Assembly (NCBI RefSeq): GCF_036967215.1
Contig: NZ_CP146016.1
Span: 2,605,337-2,669,336, forward strand
Length of the DNA stretch: 64,000 bases
Reading direction: 5' to 3'
Origin: Sulfolobus tengchongensis
Lineage (GTDB): Archaea; Thermoproteota; Thermoprotei_A; Sulfolobales; Sulfolobaceae
The notes below the pieces were generated by a model. The model ran no database searches. It was not told the origin of the DNA and saw nothing but the letters and a program-made list of their open reading frames with translations. Position 1 is the stretch's first letter. The number at the start of each line of letters is the position of its first letter. Of the stretch, positions 1 to 9,648 are shown one piece after another. Made by a program: the position numbers and the translations under genes.

Positions 1-325
1 CTTCAAAGTCTTCTGCTCCAAATTTTTCTCCCATAGTTTTGCTTATCCAAATCTCATTATCTGGAACATTATTGTCTACCTCGACTCTAAAATGACCTTT
101 CACCTTTACTTTTTTGTCACCCTCTTGCTTGGTTATTTCTATTGTAACTAATGTATCTAAATTAAGGGACTGCTTAGTTTTCTCATTCATTTTAGCTTGA
201 GGTATTGCTTTTCCTTCTTTTTCCCCAGATATAGATTTAACTTGTTCATTTACTTTGACCTTAACTTTAGCTCTCTTAGGCTCTATAGACTGGGGATCTG
301 AAATAACAATCTTGAAGTCCGGCAT
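1..325 (-). CDS. rps6e: 30S ribosomal protein S6e (3' part outside window)
   Basis: This is a small-subunit ribosomal protein of the archaeal/eukaryotic S6e family. Reading the minus strand from the ATG at 325 gives [13 protein letters not shown], then a lysine-rich beta-barrel region with [14 protein letters not shown] and [22 protein letters not shown], which I recognise as Sulfolobus S6e. About 108 codons are visible and the C-terminal half lies beyond the window edge. It diverges from cbiX across an 79-base gap, where a TATA-like TTTAAGTATA on the minus strand lies about 28 bases before the ATG, predicting a near-leaderless mRNA. Confidence 0.93.
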   Translation of the reverse strand, partial: MPDFKIVISDPQSIEPKRAKVKVKVNEQVKSISGEKEGKAIPQAKMNEKTKQSLNLDTLVTIEITKQEGDKKVKVKGHFRVEVDNNVPDNEIWISKTMGEKFGAEDFE

Positions 326-351
326 CTGAACAATGCCACCTTTTGTGTGGT

Positions 352-374
352 ATACTTAAAACAAATATATAAAA
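352..374. promoter_or_regulatory. Divergent promoter pair for S6e and cbiX
   Basis: The 79-base gap between two divergent genes holds a minus-strand TATA-like element at about 352-361 and a plus-strand ATATATAAAA at 365-374. Each lies 28-40 bases from its start codon, as expected for Sulfolobus promoters with short or absent leaders. Confidence 0.6.
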
Positions 375-404
375 TCGCATACTCATAACTCATCTGATAT
401 TCCC

Positions 405-791
405 TTGCTAGGTGTTTTGTTAGTTTTGCATGGAAGTAAGATTCCAGAATGGAAAAACGTTGGAATTAAATATGCGGAATATTTATCTAAGCATTTTGAC
501 CTAGTGGAGTTTGGATTTCTAGAGTTTAATACGCCAACTCTGAGTGAAGCCCTTAACAACCTCCTAAATAAAGGTGCGGACAAGATAATAGTAGTCCCAT
601 TATTATTTGCAACTGGAACACATTTCAAGAGAGATATTCCTAAATTGCTAGGCATAAAAGAAGACAGTAAAAAAATACGATACCTCAATAGAGAAATCGA
701 AATAATAATAGCAGATCCTTTAGGTTTTGATGAGAAAATAGGGGAGGTACTAGTTAAAAGAGTTCATGATGCTTATAACAAAAATACCTAA
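405..791 (+). CDS. cbiX: Sirohydrochlorin cobaltochelatase CbiX, small type
   Basis: The 128-residue protein is the short archaeal CbiX chelatase, which inserts cobalt (possibly also iron) into sirohydrochlorin in the early, anaerobic branch of cobalamin synthesis. Hallmarks are the N-terminal LLVLHGSK with a metal-binding His, and [17 protein letters not shown] with the second His; the length fits the family (about 120-145). The start is a TTG at 405. The frame is open further upstream, but homologues begin [11 protein letters not shown] and the TATA box at 365-374 leaves no room for a longer start. It ends 4 bases inside the convergent rps15. cbiA lies 3.3 kb away. Confidence 0.9.
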   Translation: MLGVLLVLHGSKIPEWKNVGIKYAEYLSKHFDLVEFGFLEFNTPTLSEALNNLLNKGADKIIVVPLLFATGTHFKRDIPKLLGIKEDSKKIRYLNREIEIIIADPLGFDEKIGEVLVKRVHDAYNKNT

Positions 792-1246
792 CTTGCACCA
801 GCTACTAATAATTCAGCTCTGGCAGGATCATAAATCCACTCTTGCGGGAGCTTATTAATGCTCTTATAATATCTAACTAAACGTCTGATTTTAGACTCGA
901 TTTCCTCTAGTCCTCTTTTTGCAGTTCTATCACGTGGATATTCATTTAGATGTCTTCTTACGTTTACAGCTTTTCTTATTAAATTGAAAAGATCCTCAGG
1001 TATTTGAGGAGCTAAGTTCCTCTCTTCTAATATCTTAGTAACTTTTTTACCTACTATTTGCTTAACTAGTGGAATTCCGTATTGATCTCTCAATATTATG
1101 CCAATCATTGAAGGAGAATATCCTCTTTTAGCAAGTTCCTCTACTAACATTTCTACTTCTTCTCTAGTTAACCTTACCCACTTAGGAGCACCAGCCCTAG
1201 CAGGTCTTATCGAGTGAGATTTTCCCCTGGCCCTTCTCTTATTCAC
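788..1246 (-). CDS. rps15: 30S ribosomal protein S15 (S13e type)
   Basis: This 152-residue protein is the archaeal S15/S13e protein, which binds the central domain of 16S rRNA. The N-terminus [19 protein letters not shown] is the archaeal extension, followed by the conserved helical core ([19 protein letters not shown]) and RRLVRYYK. The chosen start is a GTG at 1246. It lies 26 bases downstream of the metE pair on the same strand and may be cotranscribed with it. Confidence 0.95.
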   Translation of the reverse strand: MNKRRARGKSHSIRPARAGAPKWVRLTREEVEMLVEELAKRGYSPSMIGIILRDQYGIPLVKQIVGKKVTKILEERNLAPQIPEDLFNLIRKAVNVRRHLNEYPRDRTAKRGLEEIESKIRRLVRYYKSINKLPQEWIYDPARAELLVAGAS

Positions 1247-1272
1247 ACAGCTTCACCAAATTATTACTTAAT

Positions 1273-2271
1273 CTAAGTTATACTATACCCTTTCTTTTTA
1301 AGTTCTTCTCTTACTATCTTCGTGCCCTCCACCATTGATACCAATTTTTGATATGCAATTTTTCTTGATAGCAATTTCAGTCCACAATCAGGATTTATCC
1401 ATACTTTTTCTGGAGGGAAGTATTCTAAAATTTTATTTATATCACTTGCTACTTCTTCTGGTGTTTCAACCCTTCTATTATGCACATCTATTACACCGGC
1501 TCCAAGTTCTTTGTCAAAGCCATTCTTCTTTAGGAGTTCTAATGGTTTATAGTTGTATATTTTTAACGCAAAGTTAATTTGGTCAACTTTGATTTCATTC
1601 AAATATGGCGCCACTAAGCTATAATCGCCATAACATATATGCATAACTAACTTAGCGTTAATACCTTTAACTGCTTCGTTTAATGCTTCAACAGCCCACT
1701 TTACATCTTCTTTTCTAGTATGTAAAGCGGGTTCGTCTATTTGAATCACCTTAGCTCCAGCTTCTACTAGGTTTCTCATTTCTTGATTAATTATTTTCGC
1801 TAAATCAAAAGTAAGATCCCGTTTATTTTTATAGTATTCATTATAAGACCACTCTGCGATAGTATAGGGGCCAGTTATCGTAATCTTTAGATTATCAGTA
1901 TATGAGACAGATCTGGCAAAGATATACTCATCGACTAACATTGGTCTGTTATACTCAATCTTTCTTACGACAGAAGGTTTTCTATAATACGCAGTACCCC
2001 AAACCCTTACTGGACCGTAAAACTTAAATCCTTTTATTCTTTCTGCAAAAAATTCTACCATTTCATCCCTTCTTACCTCCCCATCAGTAGGTACGTCGAT
2101 TCCAGCTTTGTAATGATCGTAAAGTACAGTTATTACAGCATCATTAAACGCTTCTTGCAAATCCTCATCACTTATTTTACCGGCTTTATGAAGTCTTATT
2201 GCCTCTCTTAACCATTTGGGTCTAGGGTAACTTCCTATAACAGTTGTAGGAAGAAGGGGCAACTTACTCAT
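1273..2271 (-). CDS. metE: Cobalamin-independent-type methionine synthase, catalytic (core MetE) protein
   Basis: The 332-residue protein corresponds to the C-terminal catalytic half of bacterial MetE, which transfers a methyl group to homocysteine. It begins [12 protein letters not shown], as core MetE proteins do. The zinc-ligand region is visible as VMHICYGDY (His and Cys) and NPDCGLK (second Cys); VIQIDEPAL is the substrate-binding acidic motif. The start overlaps the preceding gene by 8 bases, so the two are translationally coupled. Family knowledge: stand-alone core MetE proteins can take the methyl group from methylcobalamin or a corrinoid protein rather than a polyglutamyl folate. The nearby cbiX and cbiA genes agree with this, but the donor here is inferred. 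Confidence 0.92.
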   Translation of the reverse strand: MSKLPLLPTTVIGSYPRPKWLREAIRLHKAGKISDEDLQEAFNDAVITVLYDHYKAGIDVPTDGEVRRDEMVEFFAERIKGFKFYGPVRVWGTAYYRKPSVVRKIEYNRPMLVDEYIFARSVSYTDNLKITITGPYTIAEWSYNEYYKNKRDLTFDLAKIINQEMRNLVEAGAKVIQIDEPALHTRKEDVKWAVEALNEAVKGINAKLVMHICYGDYSLVAPYLNEIKVDQINFALKIYNYKPLELLKKNGFDKELGAGVIDVHNRRVETPEEVASDINKILEYFPPEKVWINPDCGLKLLSRKIAYQKLVSMVEGTKIVREELKKKGYSIT

Positions 2272-3250
2272 TTGAATCCACCTTCTCTAATTTCTTTAAA
2301 AGCTTAAGTTTCTTTATAACAACTACCTCGGGAATAAAATCAAACAACGTGTTATTACCTACGATCACGTCCTGTGCTCCTTTTTGCTTGACCGAGTTAA
2401 GAACTCTAATTATTGTACTTAGTTTCTCCATTTTTGTGTTTCTGGCATTTAATAAACCTAAATAAACCTTCCTAGATGAGAAGTGCGAATATATCCTTGC
2501 GAGTTTCTTAATATTTTCTATTATATCAATGCCATAATAATCTATAGGCAAAGAGAACAATATATCTAGTCTCTTTGCGTTGTTTATCTCGAAATATGTT
2601 ATTAGATGTTTTTCCAATTTTGTATTTGATAACATGTTTTTATAAACCTCTGGTAGTTTTTCAAGTATTTCGTTTTTTATGTTCTTACTAAAAATAGAAG
2701 GTTCATGAATTTCTATTACATCCGCAATATTTGAAATGTCATCCAATAATGAATTTACTACTGATGCATAATCCATCATAAGTTCTATGGGATTCTTGTA
2801 ATATTCGTTAGAAGATAACGAATAGAATGTTAGAGGTCCCAGAATCACAGCCTTTAATTTTGAATTAAGGCCTATTTCTTCCTTAATTTTTCTGGAAAAC
2901 TCTAAGTCCTTTATGTATTCATTGTTTTCTGCTTTCTTTCCCTCTATTTTCTCTCTAATTACGGGTTGTCTATAGTAGAAATTATTATCGAAAAACCTCT
3001 GCAATGCACCTTTCTCAATACCTTTAGTATAACCAAAAGTAACGTCAACTATATCATCCCATCTAAATAGGCCATTTGTTACGTAGTCTAGTCCTATATC
3101 CTTAGCTAGCTGAAATAGATTCTGTATGTTTTCTTTTAGATATTTCTCTAATTTTTCTTTATCTATTTTGCCCGTATTATACCATGAGATTGCTTTTCCC
3201 AACTTTGGATTTTTTGGAAAACTGCCCACTAAGGCCTTTTTTACATACAT
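2264..3250 (-). CDS. MetE N-terminal-domain homologue, partner of core MetE
   Basis: This 328-residue protein resembles the MetE/URO-D-like barrel of the N-terminal half of cobalamin-independent methionine synthase: [43 protein letters not shown] and VIEIHEPSI. The zinc-ligand His/Cys set of the catalytic half is absent (the matching region reads [11 protein letters not shown]), so it is probably non-catalytic, perhaps a methyl-donor-binding or structural partner. It sits directly upstream of core metE with an 8-base overlap, and its start overlaps the PCNA stop by 1 base. The three genes probably form one transcript. Confidence 0.8.
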   Translation of the reverse strand: MYVKKALVGSFPKNPKLGKAISWYNTGKIDKEKLEKYLKENIQNLFQLAKDIGLDYVTNGLFRWDDIVDVTFGYTKGIEKGALQRFFDNNFYYRQPVIREKIEGKKAENNEYIKDLEFSRKIKEEIGLNSKLKAVILGPLTFYSLSSNEYYKNPIELMMDYASVVNSLLDDISNIADVIEIHEPSIFSKNIKNEILEKLPEVYKNMLSNTKLEKHLITYFEINNAKRLDILFSLPIDYYGIDIIENIKKLARIYSHFSSRKVYLGLLNARNTKMEKLSTIIRVLNSVKQKGAQDVIVGNNTLFDFIPEVVVIKKLKLLKKLEKVDSNE

Positions 3251-3987
3251 TATCCTACTTTTGGAGCTAGCAAATAAGTAACTTTCCCCCCTCCTTCCAT
3301 ATTAAAAGATAATTGGAGTGGCTTTTGGCTAGCAAATGAAACTTTAACTAAATCTGAGAGCTTAGTTAAAGATAATACATCATTTAAATACTCAGCAGAG
3401 TATGCGTTTTTCGCCTCCTTAGAGAAATCTAAATCTTGAAGACCACCAGTTTCCTTAGAAAATTCAACCTCAATCTTATTTTCACCTTCAGCCTTAATTA
3501 ATATTTTATCTTCATGGCCTTCTATGATTACATTATCGCTCACAGCTGAAACTTCAGATATAGCGGACTTAAAGCCATCTGAAGAGATGGTCGCTGATAC
3601 ATCAAACTGAAGGTTAATTTCAGGTATTTCCTGCTCTGTTATTTCCAAATTTTTGATATTAAATTCCCTATTAGTACTGCCCAAGATATTTATTGTAACT
3701 TGATCTGGAGATTCGGTAATTATTTCTATTGCCTCTTTTCTTTTAGCTATTTTTAGTATTTTTGTAAGATATTGAGTATTAAATCCAAATTTAAACTCTT
3801 CGTTTACATCATATTCCCTAAACATTTCCTTAGGCAAATTTACAGTAATAAGAGAAATATGAGCCCTATCTAATGCAACTAATTCTACCCCCTCTGGTTT
3901 AAATTTTAGCGCAGCCTCATCAACTAGTTTAGCTAAAGTTTGTACAATATTTTTAAGATCCCTCACGTCCTCATAAACTACTTTCAT
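3250..3987 (-). CDS. pcn3: PCNA sliding clamp subunit (PCNA3-like)
   Basis: A 245-residue sliding clamp: two repeated PCNA domains with [27 protein letters not shown] at the N-terminus, a connector near residues 115-130 and the C-terminal [11 protein letters not shown]. In Sulfolobus three different PCNA proteins form a heterotrimer that tethers polymerase, FEN1, ligase and XPF. The association with the metE pair is what I remember for S. solfataricus PCNA3, hence this subunit call. A second PCNA gene lies at 9615-10364. Upstream is a 111-base gap shared with the divergent cbiA. Confidence 0.9.
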   Translation of the reverse strand: MKVVYEDVRDLKNIVQTLAKLVDEAALKFKPEGVELVALDRAHISLITVNLPKEMFREYDVNEEFKFGFNTQYLTKILKIAKRKEAIEIITESPDQVTINILGSTNREFNIKNLEITEQEIPEINLQFDVSATISSDGFKSAISEVSAVSDNVIIEGHEDKILIKAEGENKIEVEFSKETGGLQDLDFSKEAKNAYSAEYLNDVLSLTKLSDLVKVSFASQKPLQLSFNMEGGGKVTYLLAPKVG

Positions 3988-4098
3988 GATAATCTATCTT
4001 ATATTCCTTTCAAAAGATTTAAGATATATACCACTTTCAATATCATATATGATTCAAAAAATTTAACTGTTATAAGGGTGCATGATATATCTGTAGCA

Positions 4099-5403
4099 AT
4101 GAAACGAATATTAATATCGTCTGACAGAAGCGGGTCTGGAAAAACTCTTATAACCTCAGCACTTATGCGGACGTTATCCAAAAAATATAAGGTTAGGGGC
4201 TTTAAGGCAGGACCAGATTTTATAGATCCGGGATATCACAAAATTGCAACCGGCTACCCTTCTATAAATCTGGACTTATGGATGATGGGAGAAGAAAATG
4301 TTAAAAAAAGCATAGTTAAGTACGGAAAAGGTTTTGATGTAGGTATAATTGAAGGTGTTATGGGATTATACGATGGTGTGAATACATCTTATAGTACGTA
4401 CGAAATATCAAAAGTTACAAAGACTCCTATAGTTTTAGTAATAAACTGCTCAAATATAGGAAGTACAGCAGGTGCAATAATAAAGGGATTGAAATATTAT
4501 AGGAATGATATAGATATACGTGGGGTTATCTTCAATAAAGTAGGTTCGGAAGCACACTATAGCTACTGTAAAAATTCAGTGGAAGATGCAGAAGTACTGG
4601 GGTATATTCCATTCGACAAAAATCTGGAGGTAAAATCAAGGCATTTAGGTCTAATCACTATTGAGGATAATAAGGAGGTACAAAATCTAATTAATACTGC
4701 TTCAGAATTAGTAGAGAAGTATATTGATGTAGATAAACTGCTTGAAATTGCAAATGATGAAGAACTTAAGATTTCCCTAGATAGTGAAGAAAATGAGAGA
4801 GAAATAAAGCCTAAGATTGCAATTGCGTACGATTCTGCATTTAGTTTTTATTATCAGGAAAACTTAGATTTATTAAAAAGTAGGTATGAGTTAAAATTCT
4901 TTAGCCCATTGAATAATGAATATGTTGAAAATGCAGAAGCTATATATATCGGTGGAGGATATCCGGAGCTACATTTGTCTGAGCTGGAAAACGCTGTTAT
5001 TACAAAAAACTGGCTTAAAAAAATGTCATATTCTGGAGTCAAAATCTATGCTGAATGCGGTGGTTTAATGTATCTATCTAAAAATTTGGTAGATGAAAAC
5101 AATAAAAAGTATAGTATGGTAGGAATCTTTGATATAGATATAAAAGCCAAGGATAAACTAACAATAGGATATACGGAATTAGAAGCAATTAAGGAGAATT
5201 TCCTAGCTAGGAAAAATGCTATTCTCAGAGGACATGAATTTCATGTCTCTAAACCTTTAAGCGTTAATGAGAAAGAATTCATATTCAAAGTTAGAATAGG
5301 AAGAGGAATCACTGAGAAGATGGACGGAGTAAAAAATGGAAATACTATAGCTAGCTATTCACATTTGCATTTCTCTAACTTTCAGCAGAAGATTGTCTTC
5401 TGA
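4099..5403 (+). CDS. cbiA: Cobyrinic acid a,c-diamide synthase CbiA
   Basis: This 434-residue glutamine amidotransferase amidates side chains a and c of cobyrinic acid. The N-terminal domain has the P-loop [12 protein letters not shown] and [13 protein letters not shown]; the C-terminal GATase domain has GGGYPELH, the nucleophile Cys in [11 protein letters not shown], and late His residues (HEFHVS, SHLHFSN). I chose the ATG at 4099 because [16 protein letters not shown] aligns with the family start. The frame is open back to 3940, but that stretch is AT-rich, family-unlike and antisense to the PCNA gene. The 3' end overlaps the convergent DUF2208 gene by 29 bases. Confidence 0.92.
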   Translation: MKRILISSDRSGSGKTLITSALMRTLSKKYKVRGFKAGPDFIDPGYHKIATGYPSINLDLWMMGEENVKKSIVKYGKGFDVGIIEGVMGLYDGVNTSYSTYEISKVTKTPIVLVINCSNIGSTAGAIIKGLKYYRNDIDIRGVIFNKVGSEAHYSYCKNSVEDAEVLGYIPFDKNLEVKSRHLGLITIEDNKEVQNLINTASELVEKYIDVDKLLEIANDEELKISLDSEENEREIKPKIAIAYDSAFSFYYQENLDLLKSRYELKFFSPLNNEYVENAEAIYIGGGYPELHLSELENAVITKNWLKKMSYSGVKIYAECGGLMYLSKNLVDENNKKYSMVGIFDIDIKAKDKLTIGYTELEAIKENFLARKNAILRGHEFHVSKPLSVNEKEFIFKVRIGRGITEKMDGVKNGNTIASYSHLHFSNFQQKIVF

Positions 5404-6133
5404 GTTCTATTTTCTTTACCCTATCAAGCAATTCAAGAATTTTATCTATATCTTGTGAGTAAAGTCTGACATGAAATGGGAATTTTGAAGCAGATTTTAT
5501 TTCTACATACTTCTTATCTCTATTCTGAGAAATCTCAGCATCCACTAAGTACTTAGAGGGTAAAAATACTCCGGATTTATCAGTAGCTATTATACCTTTT
5601 TCAGTTATTCGATAAGATGTTGGAGCCATTGGAATGTTTGTCTGAAATCTTAATACACGTCTATTTAACAAAAAGCTTACGCCATAAAGTAGCTCGAAAT
5701 ACAAGACGAAGAATCCAAACTTATATAAAGTATCTGAAATAGTCTTTACAAAATGTATCACGACATAATTATATACTATTATCAATATAATCATATAAAG
5801 GAACATTATACCTAACGACGAGAAATTCTTTTTCATAACCTCTGTAGTTTCCTTTATATACTCCTCATCTTTGTTAATTAATTCATTAGCCTTCTTTTCC
5901 TCATATAGCGTTCTAGCCGCTGTTATCTCTCCTAGAGATCTTCTCTCTCTAAGTAATGGATTAGATCGCATCATTATAACAGATGTTATGCCTAAATAAA
6001 CCAAGATGTATAATATATAAAATTCTATAAAGTATGATGGGAAAAAGCTAAGCACTAATGAAAATAATATCATCATCACTTGCGATAGTAAGATAAACTT
6101 CCAATTAAATGGATTATATCCACTAGCAGACAT
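5375..6133 (-). CDS. Membrane protein, DUF2208-like
   Basis: This 252-residue protein has two hydrophobic hairpins (about residues 10-50 and 105-160) joined by a charged, coiled-coil-prone cytoplasmic loop ([19 protein letters not shown]). A soluble C-terminal domain follows ([22 protein letters not shown]). The arrangement resembles the archaeal DUF2208 family; no function is known. It is convergent with cbiA, overlapping it by 29 bases, and divergent from ribB. The family assignment is from memory. Confidence 0.65.
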   Translation of the reverse strand: MSASGYNPFNWKFILLSQVMMILFSLVLSFFPSYFIEFYILYILVYLGITSVIMMRSNPLLRERRSLGEITAARTLYEEKKANELINKDEEYIKETTEVMKKNFSSLGIMFLYMIILIIVYNYVVIHFVKTISDTLYKFGFFVLYFELLYGVSFLLNRRVLRFQTNIPMAPTSYRITEKGIIATDKSGVFLPSKYLVDAEISQNRDKKYVEIKSASKFPFHVRLYSQDIDKILELLDRVKKIELRRQSSAES

Positions 6134-6211
6134 TGTTATTATAACTACGCTACATGAGCTTATATTTCTGTTGGATCTATAGGTTTTTAAGATTACTTCA
6201 AATAAAAAATG

Positions 6212-6259
6212 TACTCATAAACGAGTAAATACTTTTATATACTATCATAATTTTGATAA
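6212..6259 (+). promoter_or_regulatory. ribB promoter with two inverted repeats
   Basis: A TATA box (CTTTTATATAC, about 6232-6242) lies 25-30 bases before the ATG at 6267, predicting a leaderless riboflavin operon mRNA. It is flanked by two inverted repeats with identical 6-base spacing: TACTC/GAGTA at 6212-6216 and 6223-6227, just upstream of the BRE, and TATCA/TGATA at 6243-6247 and 6254-6258, at the predicted transcription start. They are candidate operators. The archaeal riboflavin regulator RbkR would be the obvious candidate, which is inference. Confidence 0.5.
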
Positions 6260-6266
6260 TCTTAAG

Positions 6267-6929
6267 ATGGATTTTCTTAGTCTTCGAAAGGATTTAGAAT
6301 CCGGAATACCAGTGCTAATCTATGACTTCGATGGAAGAGAAGAAGAAACTGATATGGTATTTTACGCCGGGGCAATAAGTTGGAAGAGTATATATTTATT
6401 GAGAAAAGAAGCGGGTGGGTTGATATGCTATGCAACATCTCGTGAAGAAGCAAAAGCTTTAGGATTAAACTTTATTGTAAATGATCTCTCAAAGCATCCA
6501 GTTTATAATAAGTTAGTAAAAAAACCCTCGTATGGGGATTATCCTGCATTCTCATTATGGGTTAACCACATACAAACAAAAACCGGAATATCAGACTATG
6601 ATAGATACTTAACAATAAGTGAACTACATAAAGTAATAGTAAAAACAAGGCTGGATCTAGAGGAAGCAAGACAAGAATTTTATAATAATTTTATGATACC
6701 GGGGCATGTACCTATTCTCATTGCAAGAGATCTTAGTGAGCGTAAAGGACATACTGAGTTGTCAATAGCTCTACTGCATAAACTAGGATTAGAGAGGAGT
6801 GCAGTAATAACGGAAATCCTAGATGAAAAAATAAGTATGAACAAGGAAAAAGCAAAAAAGATGGCCGAAAACCTTGGATTTCAATTTGTTGAAGGTAAGG
6901 AGATCTTGAAGGAGGTAGCTACAATATGA
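6267..6929 (+). CDS. ribB: 3,4-dihydroxy-2-butanone 4-phosphate synthase
   Basis: This 220-residue enzyme converts ribulose 5-phosphate into the four-carbon precursor of the riboflavin xylene ring. Family features are IYDFDGREEETDMVFYAG (acidic metal/substrate site, DFDDRE-like), the GGLICYAT segment, TGISDYDR and the late LSERKGHTELSIAL with the conserved His and Glu. It is the first gene of a tight five-gene plus-strand operon; its stop overlaps the ribC start by 4 bases (ATGA). Confidence 0.93.
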   Translation: MDFLSLRKDLESGIPVLIYDFDGREEETDMVFYAGAISWKSIYLLRKEAGGLICYATSREEAKALGLNFIVNDLSKHPVYNKLVKKPSYGDYPAFSLWVNHIQTKTGISDYDRYLTISELHKVIVKTRLDLEEARQEFYNNFMIPGHVPILIARDLSERKGHTELSIALLHKLGLERSAVITEILDEKISMNKEKAKKMAENLGFQFVEGKEILKEVATI

Positions 6930-7390
6930 GAAAATATGGCATAGCAGATACTACGTTTTCAAGAGTAGACATGGGAAAGATAGCATATAAGATAATAAGA
7001 GACGAGGATGATGAAGCTGAAATCATCAGATATACGGTACCTGGTATTAAGGATTTACCAGTAGCTGCAAAGAGATTAATAGATGAAGGATGCGATGGAG
7101 TAATAACTTTAGGATGGGTGGGAAAAACAATGTTAGATAAGTACAGTTATTTAGCTACAAGCATAGGCTTAATAATAGTTCAGATTCTTACTTCAAAACA
7201 TGTAATTGATGTCACAATTCATGAGGATGAGGCTGATAGTGAAGAAAAACTAAAGGAAATAGCAATTGATAGAACTAGTAAGCATGCCAGAAATTTAGTT
7301 AAATTAGTAAAAGAAGGTAAGAACGCACTAACTAAGTATGCAGGAAAAGGATTAAGACAAGGGTTTAGGGATGCAGGGGAAATTGATTAG
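6926..7390 (+). CDS. ribC: Riboflavin synthase, archaeal type
   Basis: This 154-residue enzyme dismutates two 6,7-dimethyl-8-ribityllumazine molecules into riboflavin. Archaeal riboflavin synthase is a paralogue of lumazine synthase, unlike the bacterial trimer; [34 protein letters not shown] and [16 protein letters not shown] are typical. It overlaps ribH by 20 bases, and the two adjacent paralogues look like a duplication. Confidence 0.93.
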   Translation: MRKYGIADTTFSRVDMGKIAYKIIRDEDDEAEIIRYTVPGIKDLPVAAKRLIDEGCDGVITLGWVGKTMLDKYSYLATSIGLIIVQILTSKHVIDVTIHEDEADSEEKLKEIAIDRTSKHARNLVKLVKEGKNALTKYAGKGLRQGFRDAGEID

Positions 7391-7835
7391 ATTAGGAATC
7401 GTAGTTGCCGAGTTCAATTATGACATAACACAATTAATGTTACAGAAAGCGTTATCACATGCCAAATTTTTGAATGCAGAAGTAAAGGTAATTTTAAAAG
7501 TTCCAGGTACGTACGATATGCCTCTTGCAGTCAAAAAACTACTTGAAAAAGATTTCATTGATGCTGTAGTAGCCTTAGGAGCAGTAATAAAAGGAGAGAC
7601 TAAACATGATGAGATAGTAGCAGGTCAAACAGCTAGAAAGCTAACCGATCTTTCTACAGAATTTGGAAAACCAGTAACTTTAGGAATAATTGGACCTGGC
7701 GCTACTCATGAGCAGGCTGTAGAAAGAATAGAAGAGTACGCTACTAGAGCAGTAGAAGCTGCAATAAAGTTAGTTCAAAGAATAAAGAGATTAGACGAAA
7801 TAAAAGAGGTTCCAGAGCCGGTGAACATAGAGTGA
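7371..7835 (+). CDS. ribH: 6,7-dimethyl-8-ribityllumazine synthase
   Basis: This 154-residue protein condenses the ribitylamino-pyrimidine with dihydroxybutanone phosphate. Diagnostic motifs are [43 protein letters not shown] (phosphate and catalytic His loop) and [13 protein letters not shown]. The family assembles as pentamers or 60-mers. The start lies inside ribC and the stop overlaps the next gene by 4 bases. Confidence 0.95.
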   Translation: MQGKLIRLGIVVAEFNYDITQLMLQKALSHAKFLNAEVKVILKVPGTYDMPLAVKKLLEKDFIDAVVALGAVIKGETKHDEIVAGQTARKLTDLSTEFGKPVTLGIIGPGATHEQAVERIEEYATRAVEAAIKLVQRIKRLDEIKEVPEPVNIE

Positions 7836-8530
7836 AAATATTAGCTGTAAAACTATTAGGCTATAAAGAATGGACTGAGAGCTTAGGATATGATAGGGAG
7901 TGGTTGATTCAAAAAGTCCAAAATGAATTTATGATGAGGATACATGAAATAGCTGCTGAGTATAATACGTTTCCCCTCCAGCTGAGATATGATAACTTTC
8001 TAATGATAGTAGATGGAATAGCTAGTACTCAACTATCACAAATGCTAAAAGATATACAGCAATATCTTCCAGTTAAGATAAGAGCTTGTCTAGGCTTCGG
8101 AAAAACTCCATTAGAGGCTCAATCTATTGCATCTTCTTGTTTAAGTAATGAAAAAAGAAATGATTTTAAGGATTACGTAGATGAGAAAATAGCAGCATTA
8201 CACTTCGATATAAATTATAACACACAATCATTACATCACATATCGATATATGATTCCTTTATGGAGATAATTGATGTGTATTTGCGATTATCCAAATTCC
8301 TATATAAGATAGGAGGTATAATACAATATTTAGGTGGAGATAATTATCTAGGTTTTATATCTATTAGTGATATTGAGAAAGTAATTGAAATAGTAAAGAA
8401 TGATGATAAAATAAAAGTGGGAATTGGGATAGGGAGTAATGCTAGAAATGCAATAAGACTAGCTACTACTTCTTTAGAGAAAATAAGGGACAATAGGGAA
8501 ATGGCATGGCATATAGAGAAAGAAGAGTAG
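7832..8530 (+). CDS. arfA: GTP cyclohydrolase III (first step of archaeal riboflavin synthesis)
   Basis: The 232-residue protein matches archaeal GTP cyclohydrolase III, which opens GTP to the formylamino-pyrimidine. It has a duplicated cyclase/GGDEF-like fold: [14 protein letters not shown] in the first half and [18 protein letters not shown] in the second, where GGDN is the metal/nucleotide signature. [16 protein letters not shown] segment follows. It sits in the riboflavin operon (4-base overlap with ribH) and its 3' end overlaps the amidohydrolase start by 25 bases. Confidence 0.9.
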   Translation: MKILAVKLLGYKEWTESLGYDREWLIQKVQNEFMMRIHEIAAEYNTFPLQLRYDNFLMIVDGIASTQLSQMLKDIQQYLPVKIRACLGFGKTPLEAQSIASSCLSNEKRNDFKDYVDEKIAALHFDINYNTQSLHHISIYDSFMEIIDVYLRLSKFLYKIGGIIQYLGGDNYLGFISISDIEKVIEIVKNDDKIKVGIGIGSNARNAIRLATTSLEKIRDNREMAWHIEKEE

Positions 8531-9648
8531 TTCTCAATGTCAGATTAGGCTTATTCGGAGAAAACTTGGAAATAAGGGAAAACGTTAATTTAGAAATACA
8601 AGATGGTGTAGTAACACATATAGGAAACGGGTTTTCATCAGAGGGTTTAACGTTCAAAAATGGAATACTAATACCAGCATTAGTAAACTCTCACGTTCAT
8701 GCAGCTGATTTTATATGTCAAGAGATGGGCTATAACAAGTCTATAAGGGAAGTCGTTGGAGATCCTAACAGTATTAAATATAAATGCTTAAATTCACATA
8801 CGAAAGAAGATGTAGCTAACTCATTAGAAAAATTTTCTATGAGAGCTAAAGAATTAGGTTCAAATATAATAATTGATTTTAGGGAGCAAGGAATAGAAGG
8901 AAGTTTGATTGCAGAAAAAGTAAAAAAAGAAAAATTAATTCCAAACCATATTAGATATTATATTTTAGGTAGGCTTGAACAAAATGAATTAACAGATGAA
9001 AATTTAAAAAAACTACATGGAATTACAGATGGATATGGTCTATCAAGCGAATCTAGTGGAATTAAACTAGATTTAATAAAGCAATTCTTTAAAGATAAAA
9101 TTAGAGCTGTACATGTTTCTGAGACTGAAAGACAGTGGCTTAAAAATGATTTGATATACTTAATAGAAGAGTATGAACCAAATTTAATAATACATGGAAC
9201 ACACTTGAGTGAAGAGGAAATTGAAGTTATAAAAGAAAAGGAAATCTCGTTAGTATACTGTCCTAGGAGTAATCTCTGGTTTTCAGTTGGTATTCCGAAG
9301 GTAGTAAATGGGTTAAGGAAAGGAGTTAATTTGCTGATCGGAACTGATAATGGAGGAGTTTTAGACCCAGATCTGTGGAAAGAAATGGAAACATTACTCC
9401 TAATCTCTAGAATCCAAGAACCTTTCTCTGATTACTCCCTACAAATTCTTAAAGCAGCAACTATTAACGCGTACAGGTTTTTGGGAATTAACGGATGGAT
9501 AGAAGAAGGTAAGCGTATGGAAGCAGGAATATTGATAATAGAAGGAGAAAATTCAGGTATATTAAGCTCTAATAATAAATATTTAGGCATAATAAAAAGA
9601 GGTAATAAGATCATTTATAATCTAGGTGCTATCCAGAAGATCATATGA
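8506..9648 (+). CDS. Amidohydrolase of the cytosine/adenosine deaminase (ATZ/TRZ) group
   Basis: A 380-residue metal-dependent hydrolase with the amidohydrolase TIM barrel between two halves of a small beta domain. The metal/catalytic set is visible: HxH in VNSHVHAAD, His and catalytic Glu in AVHVSETER, a further His in IIHGTHLSEEE, VYCPRSNLWFSVG, and metal Asp in IGTDNGGVLDPD. This pattern (H-x-x-E, P-R-S-N, G-T-D) is that of COG0402 deaminases acting on aromatic amino groups. It is last in the riboflavin operon. Archaeal riboflavin synthesis needs a deaminase for the diamino-pyrimidine intermediate, and I know of no established archaeal enzyme, so this is a candidate. Substrate unproven. 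Its 3' end overlaps PCNA1 by 34 bases (convergent). Confidence 0.8.
   Translation: MAYRERRVVLNVRLGLFGENLEIRENVNLEIQDGVVTHIGNGFSSEGLTFKNGILIPALVNSHVHAADFICQEMGYNKSIREVVGDPNSIKYKCLNSHTKEDVANSLEKFSMRAKELGSNIIIDFREQGIEGSLIAEKVKKEKLIPNHIRYYILGRLEQNELTDENLKKLHGITDGYGLSSESSGIKLDLIKQFFKDKIRAVHVSETERQWLKNDLIYLIEEYEPNLIIHGTHLSEEEIEVIKEKEISLVYCPRSNLWFSVGIPKVVNGLRKGVNLLIGTDNGGVLDPDLWKEMETLLLISRIQEPFSDYSLQILKAATINAYRFLGINGWIEEGKRMEAGILIIEGENSGILSSNNKYLGIIKRGNKIIYNLGAIQKII

Noticed and set aside
3940-4098. 53-residue N-terminal extension of CbiA
   Set aside because: The extension is AT-rich, has no family similarity, runs antisense across the PCNA gene start, and the family start [12 protein letters not shown] lies at 4099.
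7371-7390. ribC/ribH overlap as a frameshift
   Set aside because: Both proteins are full length with their own family motifs, so the 20-base overlap is ordinary translational coupling.
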